From the NCBI GenBank assembly GCA_910579615.1, contig CAJTUA010000026.1:1-54024 (forward strand): a stretch of DNA of 54,024 bases, written 5' to 3'. The notes under the pieces were generated by a model, which was not told where the DNA came from, did not search any database, and worked only from the letters and a program-made list of their open reading frames with translations. The position numbers and the translations under genes are program-made. Origin of the DNA: an uncultured Lachnospiraceae bacterium (GTDB lineage Bacteria > Bacillota > Clostridia > Lachnospirales > Lachnospiraceae). Position 1 is the stretch's first letter. Each line of letters opens with the position of its first letter. Positions 33,559-42,561 of the stretch are shown here, piece after piece.

Positions 33559-35565
33559 CTACCGGTAATACTGCGCCTGCGCCTCAAACATCTTTGCGTA
33601 ATGCCCATCCTGCCGTCCCACAAGCTCCTCATGCGTTCCACTCTCTTTAATCTCCCCATCCACGAACACATAAATAATATCACAGAACTGGCAAGAAGAC
33701 AGGCGGTGCGAAATGTAAATCGCTGTTCTCCCGCCGACCAATGTATGGAACTGGCGGTAAATCTCATACTCCGCAATCGGGTCAAGCGCCGCGGTCGGCT
33801 CGTCTAAAATGACAACCGGAGAATCCTTGTAGAGCGCCCGCGCAATTGCCATCTTCTGCTGCTGCCCTCCGGACATCTCGCAGCCCTCATTGTCAAAGCT
33901 CTTCATAATATAGGTATCCGCCCCATATTTCAGGCCAGCAACCGCCTCCTTCAGCCCCGCCTGCTCAATGACACGCTCAAAGCGTGCATCCGCATTTCCT
34001 GCTGTCTGATTTTGCAAATCGGTTTTCCCGGCAGCTTCTCGATTTCCATCCTCCGGCAGCTTCCTGGCTCCACCCGGCCTTTTCCCGGATTTTATTTCTT
34101 CCTCCCCCCACGAAAACAGCTTCTTCCCGGCATAATCCTTCGCAAGCTTCTCCTCGTTCTGGCGCATATCCTCCGACTTCGCAAAGCTTTCCGTAAGCGT
34201 CACATTCTCGCGCGCCGTAAACGCGAAGAGCTGGAAATCCTGGAATACGACCGCCAGAAGTTTTACATACTCCTCATACACAATCTCGCGGATGTCCACG
34301 CCGTCCAGTAAAATTTCTCCCTCGGTCGGGTCGTAAAGGCGGCAGAGCAGTTTGATAAAGGTAGTCTTGCCCGCGCCGTTTAAGCCGACGATGGAAATAT
34401 GTTCGCCCGGATGCAAAACAACATTGATATTCTTCAGCACCGAAACCTGGCTGCCCGGATACGTAAAGCTGACATTTTTAAACTCAATCGTGTGTTCCCC
34501 GCCCTTCTGCGGCAGCTTATCGCCGTGGCGCACCGCATTCGGGTACTCCATAAACACAACAAATTCATTGGCGTAACAGAGCTTTTTGTATAAATCCTGC
34601 ATCCCCCATACGATTCCCCGGATGCTCTCGTACAGGGTATTTCCCGCATTGAAATACATCGTAAAATCGCCGAGGGAAATCAGCCCCTTAACTGCCTTTG
34701 CCCCAATCATCAGGATTGCTGCGCCCCAGCGCACACTGCCAAGCACCGAAGCACCCTCCTCATACGGAAGACAAGCCATTGCCTGCCGCCGCCATTCCTG
34801 CGTCATCTCATCGTTATAATATTTCCCCTTCTTCTCCATCATCGGCTCCGCGCCATACAGGCGGATATCCTTGCCGAAACGGATATCCTGCAGCTCCCAG
34901 AATACGTAGCCAAAAATCTGGTTCACTTTCGCAAGCTGCTTGAATGAGCGCAGATTGACCTCGTTCCCCTTCTTTGTAAACAGCATGTCAATTACCGTGG
35001 AAACCGCATAGACAACGACCAGCCACGGCATTCCTGTTATAAGGATGGCAATGACGCCAAGCGCCGTAATCAGGTTTGTCAAAAAGCTGCTGAACGTATT
35101 TAAAATCCCCGCGACGCCGCCCGAGTACCAGTCCATGCCCGTCTTCGCCTTCTCAAGCTGCTCCAGCACCTTCTTGTCTTCCGTGTGCTGAAAATCCATG
35201 TCCACACATTTTCCCGCAATCTGCATGGAAATATACCGCCCAAACGTATCTGCGTATTTCTCCTTCGTCATATCCAGAATATTTTTCAGGCAGTTGCACA
35301 GCATGTTGATGCCGACGGTCAGCACCGTGTACAGCACAATATAATTCAGCCGCCGCTGCCCAACCAGCTCATCGATGATGCGCGCCGGGAAAATAATATT
35401 GACAAACGGTGCCGCCGCGTAAACAATCACATCAAGGATGTAGAAAATAAAATACGATGGATTGCTGCGCCACGCATACCCGGCAAAATACCGAATCAAA
35501 AACAGGACGCGGATTTTTTGCTTTTCCTGTTCCTTATTGTCCGTTTTTCCGTTTTTCTTACTCAC
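33559..35565 (-). CDS. ABC exporter half-transporter, second subunit
   Basis: A type IV ABC exporter with six membrane helices (residues ~20-330) and an ATPase domain: Walker A GLNGAGKTT, signature MSGGQQQKMAIARAL, Walker B VVILDEPTAALD and an H-loop ISHRLSS. Between Walker A and signature sits an extra charged segment of roughly 70 residues (KSEDMRQNEEKLAKDYAGKK onward). The start appears to be GTG (VSKKNGKTDN), overlapping the end of the partner gene, which carries the ribosome binding site. It forms a heterodimer with the neighbouring exporter subunit. Confidence 0.9.
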   Translation of the reverse strand: MSKKNGKTDNKEQEKQKIRVLFLIRYFAGYAWRSNPSYFIFYILDVIVYAAAPFVNIIFPARIIDELVGQRRLNYIVLYTVLTVGINMLCNCLKNILDMTKEKYADTFGRYISMQIAGKCVDMDFQHTEDKKVLEQLEKAKTGMDWYSGGVAGILNTFSSFLTNLITALGVIAILITGMPWLVVVYAVSTVIDMLFTKKGNEVNLRSFKQLAKVNQIFGYVFWELQDIRFGKDIRLYGAEPMMEKKGKYYNDEMTQEWRRQAMACLPYEEGASVLGSVRWGAAILMIGAKAVKGLISLGDFTMYFNAGNTLYESIRGIVWGMQDLYKKLCYANEFVVFMEYPNAVRHGDKLPQKGGEHTIEFKNVSFTYPGSQVSVLKNINVVLHPGEHISIVGLNGAGKTTFIKLLCRLYDPTEGEILLDGVDIREIVYEEYVKLLAVVFQDFQLFAFTARENVTLTESFAKSEDMRQNEEKLAKDYAGKKLFSWGEEEIKSGKRPGGARKLPEDGNREAAGKTDLQNQTAGNADARFERVIEQAGLKEAVAGLKYGADTYIMKSFDNEGCEMSGGQQQKMAIARALYKDSPVVILDEPTAALDPIAEYEIYRQFHTLVGGRTAIYISHRLSSCQFCDIIYVFVDGEIKESGTHEELVGRQDGHYAKMFEAQAQYYR

Positions 35566-37609
35566 ACTCCGCACCCCCTTCCTTGTAATACTGCGCCTGC
35601 ACGTCAAACATTTCCCGGTACGCGCCGCCCGCCTCAAGCAGCGACTCATGCGTCCCGTATTCCTTCAATTCCCCGTCCGCAAACATTGCAACATGGTCGC
35701 AGAAACGTGTTGAGGAAAGCCGGTGTGATATGTAGACTGCGGACTTTTTGCCAATCATACTGTCAAAGTTCTGGTACATGCGGTACTCCGCCAATGCGTC
35801 CAGCGCGGACGTCGGCTCATCCAGCACAACAATCGGCGCTTTTTTATACAGCGCGCGCGCAAGCGCAAGCTTCTGGCTCTCACCGCCAGAAAGGTCAATT
35901 CCGTCCTCGCTGATAATTTTTAGCAAATCAGTCCTAACGCCTTTTGGCAGGCTGTCAATCTTCTCGCCAAGCCCTGCCGCGCGCAGGCATTCTTCGGCAA
36001 ATGCCGTGTCCGTTTCATCCCCAACCTTCATGGAAACATTTTCATCCATCCGAAACGCAAACAGCTCCACATTCTGGAATACCGGCGAAAAAAGCTCATA
36101 ATATTCACGCTTGTCATAACAGCGGATATCCACGCCGTTTAACAGGATTCGGCCCTCGGTCGGCATATACAGGCCACACAAAAGCTTGATAAAGGTCGAT
36201 TTCCCCGCGCCGTTTAAGCCCACAACGGCAAGGCGCTCGCCCGCGGCAAGAGTCAGATTCAGGTTCTTTAAGGCGTAATGCTCTGCTTCCGGGTAGCGGA
36301 ATGAAACATTTTCAAAGCAAAACTCATATTTCTCCTGCCCGCAAAGAGGCAGGATTTTATCGTTCCACGCTTTGCCTCCTGCCACGGTATTTGCCGCATC
36401 TGCTCCACGTTTCTTTTCTTTCTTAGCAGCGCTTCTTCCTGCCGCGCCACTCTTTGCTGCGTCTTCTTTTGCCCCCGGAATCATCACCTCACGTTCCGGA
36501 TATTCCAGAAACGAGCGGAAATCATTGATTTCGCGCGACTGCGCCTTCATGTCCGTCAGACCATTGAAAATCTGCTGCAGCACCCCGAAGAATGAGCGCA
36601 CCGCGCCGAGGTAAAGCGTAAAATCTGCAAGCGACATATCTGTTTTTAGTACACGGTAAATCAGATACGCATAAATCGAACCCTCCTCCGCCAGAAAAAG
36701 CACCTGATTCACCATCGAGCAGCCAATCCAGCGATTCTTTGATTCCACCATCCGGCGATGGATAAAATCATTCAGGCTCGCATATTTCCCGAGTAGCCAG
36801 CCCTTCATGGAAAAGAGCCGGATATCCTTGCCATACACAAAATTTGACATTGTCTGCTGCATGTACCAGGTCTTGCGCCAGTACGGGGCAAGCTCATCCC
36901 ATGTCTTTTTATCCCGTTTCTTCGTGTAATCCATATTAAAATAATTCAGCACGCCAAGCAAAAGCAGCAGCAATACCATCCACGGGGAAAGCCGGCAGAC
37001 AATGACAATCGCTGTCAGCCCGCTGAGCACGACCCCAGCGGTGTTCTGTGCCGAATGCATCATTCCTTCAACCCCGTTGGTATTGCCCCCGGTCGCGCGC
37101 ATCGCTTTCTGGCACGCCTCCATCACCTTTGCCGACTCAATGTACTCATAGTCCATGTAGAGCACCTTGTGGATGCGCATCATCATAAACTGCACGCGCG
37201 CGTCAATCATGCGCCACCATATATTGGCATAACTCCAGGTCAATACCACTCCGACCACAAGCATAATTCCAAAAAAGAGCAGCACGGTTCGCAAAAGCGC
37301 GTTAAATTCCACCTGCTTTGAAATCTGCTCAACGACCGCGCTGAGCGCAAAGGTTGGCAGGTAAGTGTTTGCCACACTCATAAGAACCGCGAACAATAAA
37401 AACCAAACGAGCGGCTTCTGGAAACGGAATGTTCCCTTCATGATATACGCCATGTTGCTGAGCAGGGAATATTCCTTCTGGTTCGGGTCTTTTTCCTTTT
37501 CTTCTGTATTTTTCATTTTTCTTCCTTTTGCTTTCTTTGGTTCTTCCTGCGTTTGATTTTCTGGTACTTGCTTTTCTTCTTTTTTCTTTGTTCCCTCTTT
37601 TTCCTCCAT
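35558..37609 (-). CDS. ABC exporter half-transporter, first subunit
   Basis: The start is the ATG of MEEKEGTKKK, seven bases after CGGAGGG. The N terminus is a ~45-residue Lys/Glu-rich charged tail before the first of six helices. The ATPase domain has Walker A GLNGAGKST, signature LSGGESQKLALARAL, Walker B IVVLDEPTSALD and H-loop ISHRLSS. A basic insert (KSGAAGRSAAKKEKKRGADA) precedes the ATPase domain. It is co-transcribed with the next exporter subunit. Substrate unknown. Confidence 0.9.
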   Translation of the reverse strand: MEEKEGTKKKEEKQVPENQTQEEPKKAKGRKMKNTEEKEKDPNQKEYSLLSNMAYIMKGTFRFQKPLVWFLLFAVLMSVANTYLPTFALSAVVEQISKQVEFNALLRTVLLFFGIMLVVGVVLTWSYANIWWRMIDARVQFMMMRIHKVLYMDYEYIESAKVMEACQKAMRATGGNTNGVEGMMHSAQNTAGVVLSGLTAIVIVCRLSPWMVLLLLLLGVLNYFNMDYTKKRDKKTWDELAPYWRKTWYMQQTMSNFVYGKDIRLFSMKGWLLGKYASLNDFIHRRMVESKNRWIGCSMVNQVLFLAEEGSIYAYLIYRVLKTDMSLADFTLYLGAVRSFFGVLQQIFNGLTDMKAQSREINDFRSFLEYPEREVMIPGAKEDAAKSGAAGRSAAKKEKKRGADAANTVAGGKAWNDKILPLCGQEKYEFCFENVSFRYPEAEHYALKNLNLTLAAGERLAVVGLNGAGKSTFIKLLCGLYMPTEGRILLNGVDIRCYDKREYYELFSPVFQNVELFAFRMDENVSMKVGDETDTAFAEECLRAAGLGEKIDSLPKGVRTDLLKIISEDGIDLSGGESQKLALARALYKKAPIVVLDEPTSALDALAEYRMYQNFDSMIGKKSAVYISHRLSSTRFCDHVAMFADGELKEYGTHESLLEAGGAYREMFDVQAQYYKEGGAECE

Positions 37610-37703
37610 GACAACCCTCCGTTCTTTGTCAGTTTTGTTAATCATAGCACGAGTTATGGCAAAACTGGGGAATTTTTTGATTCCTTGCTTTACCTTCGCG
37701 CAC

Positions 37704-37732
37704 ATTATACCACATGGAATTATTTATTGCAA
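37704..37732 (-). promoter_or_regulatory. Promoter of the heterodimeric ABC exporter
   Basis: On the minus strand TTGCAA (37732-37727), a 17-base spacer and TATAAT (37709-37704), about 95 bases before the start codon, in a very AT-rich region. Confidence 0.75.
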
Positions 37733-37874
37733 TATACTATTTCTTATATTGTATCATTTTATCTTTAGATGTGAAAATTATGCAAAACAATGCAAAATAT
37801 TACAAAATATTGCAAATACATCAAAACCATCCGAGTTTCCCACATGCTTCCTTCAGTTTTCTTATTCCGATTTC

Positions 37875-38804
37875 TTATCCTTGCCCCCCTGCCCCGGCTT
37901 CCTGTTCCTTTCTTTTATAAGTTCCATTCCGGAAATATGGCGTATTCCGGTTCTGGAGGCAGAAAGAATAATTTCTCGGCCGGTTTACCAGTATCTGGGC
38001 AAACGTCAAAAACGAAATTAAATTACAGTCCAAACGGTACTGATAAATCATTTCACTTGCATCTTTTCTTTTTAGCTCCGCCCGTGCCACCAAAGCAAAC
38101 CGCAGCAGCCCCTCCACAATCTGCTCTGCATTTTCCCGGTCAATTCCAAGCTCTTCCATTAACGTATTGCAATCAAAAAATATGTCCTGATTTTGTTCTG
38201 CCAAAAAGAACAGGGTGCGCAATACGTTTTTCTGTCCAAGAAAACAGAACAGCTCCTGTGTACCTTCATGGTACACCAATCCGCCATCCGCGTCATAGCC
38301 GCCCTCCGACTGCGGCATAATCAAAAAATACCGCAGCGGCTCATTCAATCTTGCCTGGAGAAAACCGCCCTCATCGACAATCTGTGTATACGCATCACGA
38401 AACAAATTTCCTTCAATGGTCATCTGGGAGACTTCCCGGGCATTCACGCACCGCATGTACACGCAGGCAAGAATATGGCATAGTTTCCATAAATACTGCA
38501 TCCGCCGCTTTTCCCCTTCCGCGCCGGGTATCATTGCCCCGTTTTCATCCCGCTCCACGGCATCCAGTTCCTGCTGAATCAATTCTTCCAAGGTTTTCTG
38601 CGGCTTCCCCCTGCCAAACAGCGCGTCAATCCCCACGCCGAGACAGTCCGCCGCCGCCGGGAGCAGGCTGGCATCCGGGTAGCTTCCCTGCTCCCATTTG
38701 GATACCGCCTGCGCCGATACCCCGACCGCGTCTGCCAGCTGTTCCTGCGTGATACCCCTTTCTTTGCGGAGGCGCTTTAAATTTTCGCTGAATTCATTTC
38801 CCAT
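37875..38804 (-). CDS. XRE-family regulator with a long C-terminal domain
   Basis: The ATG of MGNEFSENLK follows AGGGA by eight bases. Residues ~5-62 form an XRE HTH (RKERGITQEQLADAVGVSAQAVSKWEQGSYPDA region). The remaining ~240 residues are helical and contain a Cys/aromatic segment (WKLCHILACVYMRCVN) and a block near LIMPQSEGGYDADGG that may bind a ligand. No enzyme motif is visible. It lies beside a second XRE gene, both on the minus strand. Confidence 0.85.
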   Translation of the reverse strand: MGNEFSENLKRLRKERGITQEQLADAVGVSAQAVSKWEQGSYPDASLLPAAADCLGVGIDALFGRGKPQKTLEELIQQELDAVERDENGAMIPGAEGEKRRMQYLWKLCHILACVYMRCVNAREVSQMTIEGNLFRDAYTQIVDEGGFLQARLNEPLRYFLIMPQSEGGYDADGGLVYHEGTQELFCFLGQKNVLRTLFFLAEQNQDIFFDCNTLMEELGIDRENAEQIVEGLLRFALVARAELKRKDASEMIYQYRLDCNLISFLTFAQILVNRPRNYSFCLQNRNTPYFRNGTYKRKEQEAGAGGQG

Positions 38805-38932
38805 ACGTTTTCCCTGCCTTTCTGTGTACACTTACACCCGTTGAATGGATTCAGCATAGCACAAATCACAGTTGTGTGCAACGTAAGGAAATTCCATAAA
38901 TCCAACTATCCGTTGTTACATTCCCGATTTTT

Positions 38933-39868
38933 CTACTTTAACAGCATCCGCGCAAGCTTCGCAACATCCTCCCCCATCATATATGGAAGCAAAGTTTTCA
39001 CAGAATCAATCCCGCCCTTTTCAAATTCCTCAAAAGCAATCTCCGCCACGCTCTTCTCATCCAGCAACGGAAGAAACGCCCTAATTCCTTCAATTCCCTC
39101 TGTTTGCAATACTTCTTTTGCCATCCGTTCCATATCGTCTGCATTTAAGAACGGCAGAAACGCGTTCACCCCGTTTACGCCGCTTTTTTCAAATTCTTTT
39201 TCTGCCAGCTCACCGATATCTTCCGTGTACATAAATGGCAGAAATACTTTTGCTCCATCCACCCCCTCTTTTTCATAGCTTTCCCTTGCTAACCTGCCCG
39301 CGAAATCCGCGTCCACAAACGGCAGAAATACGCTTACCCCTTCCGCTCCGCTTTTCTCGAATTCTTCCCTTGCCAGCACTTCAATATCCTCTGCATCCAT
39401 AAACGGCAGGAGCGGTTTGATTCCTTCTACGCCTTCTTTTTCAAATTCTGCCTTTGACAGTTTTACAATTTCCTCCCTTGGTAAATATGGAAGCAGCGGG
39501 GCAATTTTTTGCAGATTCTTTTCCGCTGAATCTTCAAAAACTTCCTTGATTTGCTTTGGCTTGAGCAGTGGTGCCACTTCGTGGAATTCTTCTTCGGAAA
39601 CATCATGGCTTTTTACATACTCGCACAGTTCGCCTTTCACGGAGCTTTCCAAAAGTTCCCACTTTTTCCCCAGCAATTCATCGACTGAGGTTCCAAACAA
39701 TTCTGCAATCTCCGGGAGTTTTGCGATATCCGGCATGGAGTTGCCCCGCTCCCAGTTGGATACCGCCTGATACCGAATGCCAAGCCTGTCCGCCAGTTCA
39801 AGCTGTGTCATGTTATTTTTCTTGCGCAGATTTGCAATTTTTCTGCCTACTTCATTCATTTGAAACAT
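38933..39868 (-). CDS. XRE-family regulator with a 28-residue tandem-repeat solenoid
   Basis: An XRE HTH occupies residues ~8-62 (LRKKNNMTQLELADRLGIRY, then QAVSNWERG). From residue 125 to the end the protein consists of six full 28-residue repeats (125-152, 153-180, 181-208, 209-236, 237-264, 265-292) and a partial seventh (293-311). Their consensus is (L/F)LPF-x2-A-E-D-I-x2-LA-x-E-x-FEK-x-G-x-x-G-V-x2. A decayed copy lies at ~98-124. Each unit should make two helices, giving a helical solenoid. The start ATG is nine bases after GGAGG. Function unknown; the solenoid looks like a binding surface. Confidence 0.88.
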   Translation of the reverse strand: MFQMNEVGRKIANLRKKNNMTQLELADRLGIRYQAVSNWERGNSMPDIAKLPEIAELFGTSVDELLGKKWELLESSVKGELCEYVKSHDVSEEEFHEVAPLLKPKQIKEVFEDSAEKNLQKIAPLLPYLPREEIVKLSKAEFEKEGVEGIKPLLPFMDAEDIEVLAREEFEKSGAEGVSVFLPFVDADFAGRLARESYEKEGVDGAKVFLPFMYTEDIGELAEKEFEKSGVNGVNAFLPFLNADDMERMAKEVLQTEGIEGIRAFLPLLDEKSVAEIAFEEFEKGGIDSVKTLLPYMMGEDVAKLARMLLK

Positions 39869-39909
39869 TTTTCTTTTCCTCCTATTTTAAGTTCCGCATC
39901 TCCCCCTCC

Positions 39910-39975
39910 CAGAGCCATTACATGGCAGTGGAATTTTTCCTCCGCTTCGCTCCATAAAAATCCCACTGGGCTCTG
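39910..39975. repeat. Three-part inverted repeat upstream of the repeat-bearing XRE gene
   Basis: Nested arms pair: CAGAGCC (39910-39916) with GGCTCTG (39969-39975), CAGTG (39926-39930) with CACTG (39964-39968), and ATTTTT (39933-39938) with AAAAAT (39956-39961). It could be a leader structure of the minus-strand XRE gene or a small mobile palindrome. Confidence 0.5.
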
Positions 39976-39998
39976 TTCGGGGTTCATGCTGTTTTTAG

Positions 39999-40145
39999 TT
40001 CCGCATTCACCTGGATGAATGTGGTTTCAATGTCGGTACCGATATTATTGTTATAAAGGATTTTACACCAAAAAGCTATCAATTTCTTCTTGAGAGCGAA
40101 AAAAACAGAAAAATCAGGAAACTCAATCACTCCTTGAGTCTGTAA
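39999..40145 (+). pseudogene. Possible SymE-like coding remnant
   Basis: An open stretch without a start codon reads FRIHLDECGFNVGTDIIVIK and then a charged tail before a stop at 40143. The WLxxxGFxxGxxIxV pattern of SymE-type toxins is recognisable but short. Treated as a weak remnant. The rest of 39869-40360 shows no gene. Confidence 0.3.
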
Positions 40146-40360
40146 AAGGCTGTATTCTCCAAAAACTCTTCCTTCAACAAATTTTTAGACAATAACCAAT
40201 CCTGACAGATATCTTCCTCATCCCTGCTGCCGTAAAATCTTCAGCTTGTAGAAAAAGAACGGACATGGTATACTTTTTAAATACCGTAAACACAGGATTC
40301 TGATTTCAATCCAAACCGGACGACAATGGATTTGACAATCATTATGGGAGAGAAAAAATC

Positions 40361-41045
40361 ATGCCAGCACAAAAAACCATCTTAATCATAGAAGACGATA
40401 CCGAAATCAACCGTATGCTCTACATCCTTCTTGCCAGGAACGGCTATAACACCCTCTGCGCGTACTCCGGAACCGAGGGCGTGTTAGTCCACTGCGCGGA
40501 TGTGAGCCTCATTCTGCTCGACCTTATGCTGCCGGGGAAAAGCGGCGAAGAAATCATCGGGGAACTCAAGAGAAAACACAATGTCCCGGTGATTGTCATG
40601 AGCGCCATCCACGACACGGGCAAAAAGGTCAACCTCTTTTCCCTCGGCGCGGACGACTATGTCACAAAGCCGTTCCACAACGAGGAACTGCTCGCAAGAA
40701 TTGCCGCAAGACTGCGGAGCAAAAATATGGACAACCCGGCACCACAAACGCTGCAGGCACAAATCACATACAAGGATATTACTTTGGATAAAATGATTTT
40801 TCCGCGCTCTGTGCCGGAAAGCTCTTGAACTGTCCCGGCATGAGTTTGCCCTTTTAAGCTTTTTGCTGGAAAACGCGAACCGCACCTGCACAAAAAGTAT
40901 GATTTACGACCATGTCTGGAATGACGAAAATTCCGCGGATGACAATACTTTAAATGTCCATATCAGCAAGCTGCGGAAAAAATTGAAAGAATGCAGTCCA
41001 GATGAGGATTATATTGAGACGGTGTGGGGGGTGGATATCGGATGA
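40361..41045 (+). pseudogene. OmpR-type response regulator, broken by a frameshift
   Basis: The first frame (40361-40828) gives a full receiver: acidic D13/D14 region (IIEDDTEINRML), phosphoacceptor in LILLDLMLPG and Lys in VTKPFHNEELLARI. It then runs into a stop after LDKMIFP. The winged-helix half continues in another frame to 41045 (KALELSRHEFALLSFLLENA, then DNTLNVHISKLRKKLKE). The shift maps to the five-T run near 40797: removing one T restores LDKMIFRALCRKALELSRHEF. The ATG at 41042, overlapping the stop, runs into a stop after three codons (M-R-K), consistent with a lost kinase start. Probably inactive unless frameshifting rescues it. Confidence 0.85.
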
Positions 41046-41124
41046 GGAAGTAAACATTGCGACTTTTTTAAACGAAATTGTCACGTTAATTTTAAATATT
41101 ATCTTTATCAAACGCCATTTTCCA

Positions 41125-41153
41125 TTGACATAAGAGAAAAAATCACATATACT
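41125..41153 (+). promoter_or_regulatory. Promoter of the AAA15/RloB pair
   Basis: TTGACA (41125-41130), a 17-base spacer and TATACT (41148-41153), 21 bases before the ATPase start codon. It gives the pair its own transcription independent of the broken regulator upstream. Confidence 0.75.
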
Positions 41154-41174
41154 GAAATTACAGGAGGTGAAACC

Positions 41175-42557
41175 ATGCTAATTCGATTCAATGTCCGCAA
41201 TTTTTTATCATTTTATGCCCGAAAGGGCGGCAGCGCCGAAGAGTTTTCCATGATTTCCGGCAAAGTAAGGGGCAAAAAAGAACACATTTATGATGATGGG
41301 AAAATAAGGCTTTTGAAATTTGCCGCTGTATATGGTGCGAATGCTGCCGGAAAATCCAATCTTATCAAAGCCATAAATTTTATGCGGCATACCATCCTGA
41401 AAGGCCTTCCGGAAGGTCATACCGAAAAATATTGCAAGCTAGACCCTGACAATAAGGAGAAATCCAGCTATTTCGAAATGGAAATCATGCTTAACGGGCG
41501 CTACTATTCCTATGGCTTTGAAGTCATTTTAAGTCATAGCAAATTTATTTCTGAATGGCTCGTCGAACTGAAAGCAGACAATTCTGAAAAAGTGATTTTT
41601 GAACGGGATATCGAAAAAGGAACTTATAACCTGGGCAATATTTTAAAGCAAAAGGGATTATCCGACAAAATGAATCTCTATGCCAATGATATTTGTAACG
41701 ATACTTCGGCTCTCTTTTTATCCATCATGAACACGAATAAAAAGAATCTGTATCAGGAATATCCGGAAGCTGCAATATTAAAAGAGGTATTCTATTGGGT
41801 GAACTATCAATTGGATATTACTAACCCTGACCAGCCAATTTCGGATTACTCCTACCTTTCGACAGAAAACAATGTTAAAGAAATATGCAGAATAATCTCT
41901 GCCTTTGGCACAGGCATTACAGGTTTTAAAATGGTGCAAGTTCCGGCTGAAAAAATACTAAGCGAATTGCCGCCGGAAGTAAAGCACCATATTCTATCAA
42001 AGCTAGAACAAAAACGCGCTGAATTCCTCAGAGGTGCACAAACAGAAAAACTTGCTATGGTCATAAGAAGCAGTAATGTTTTCTTTGTTATCACCTTAGA
42101 TGAAACCAATGAGGTCGAATTTCAGACCATCGAATTTGCACATGAAAAAAAAGATATATTATTTCAGCTTTCCGAGGAATCCGATGGAACTATAAGATTG
42201 CTGGATTTACTGGAAATACTGCTTTCAGAAAAAGGAAAAACTTATATTGTTGATGAATTAGACCGTTGTTTGCACCCTAGCCTGACTTATAAATTTGTAG
42301 AAACTTTTCTGCAAACCGTGCGCCGGAAAAATATACAGTTAATTGTGACCACTCACGAATCACGTTTGTTAGATTTTGATTTGCTCCGCCGGGATGAAAT
42401 CTGGTTTATTGACAAGAATTCTTCCGGGGAATCCAATATCTATTCTTTAGAGGAATATAATACCAGGTTTGACCAGAAAATTGATAAAGCATATTTAGAA
42501 GGGCGTTATGGCGGAGTCCCGATTTTTAATACTGTTTTTCCAGTCCAGGAGGATTAA
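41175..42557 (+). CDS. AAA15-family ATPase of an RloAB/AbiL-type defence pair
   Basis: The 460-residue protein opens with the OLD/SMC-like LIRFNVRNFLSF motif and Walker A GANAAGKSN from residue 54. The long middle region is helical. Near residue 330 comes SEESDGTIRLLDL (signature-like), then Walker B TYIVDELDRCLHPSL near 356, a switch His in VTTHESRLLDFDL, and the terminal GRYGGVPIF that is typical of AAA15 ATPases (RloA, AbiLi, AriA-like). The gene is AT-rich compared with its neighbours. A strong AGGAGG site precedes the ATG and the RloB gene starts 4 bases after the stop. Such ATPases sense infection and control a TOPRIM-like effector. Confidence 0.88.
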   Translation: MLIRFNVRNFLSFYARKGGSAEEFSMISGKVRGKKEHIYDDGKIRLLKFAAVYGANAAGKSNLIKAINFMRHTILKGLPEGHTEKYCKLDPDNKEKSSYFEMEIMLNGRYYSYGFEVILSHSKFISEWLVELKADNSEKVIFERDIEKGTYNLGNILKQKGLSDKMNLYANDICNDTSALFLSIMNTNKKNLYQEYPEAAILKEVFYWVNYQLDITNPDQPISDYSYLSTENNVKEICRIISAFGTGITGFKMVQVPAEKILSELPPEVKHHILSKLEQKRAEFLRGAQTEKLAMVIRSSNVFFVITLDETNEVEFQTIEFAHEKKDILFQLSEESDGTIRLLDLLEILLSEKGKTYIVDELDRCLHPSLTYKFVETFLQTVRRKNIQLIVTTHESRLLDFDLLRRDEIWFIDKNSSGESNIYSLEEYNTRFDQKIDKAYLEGRYGGVPIFNTVFPVQED

Positions 42558-42561
42558 ACAT

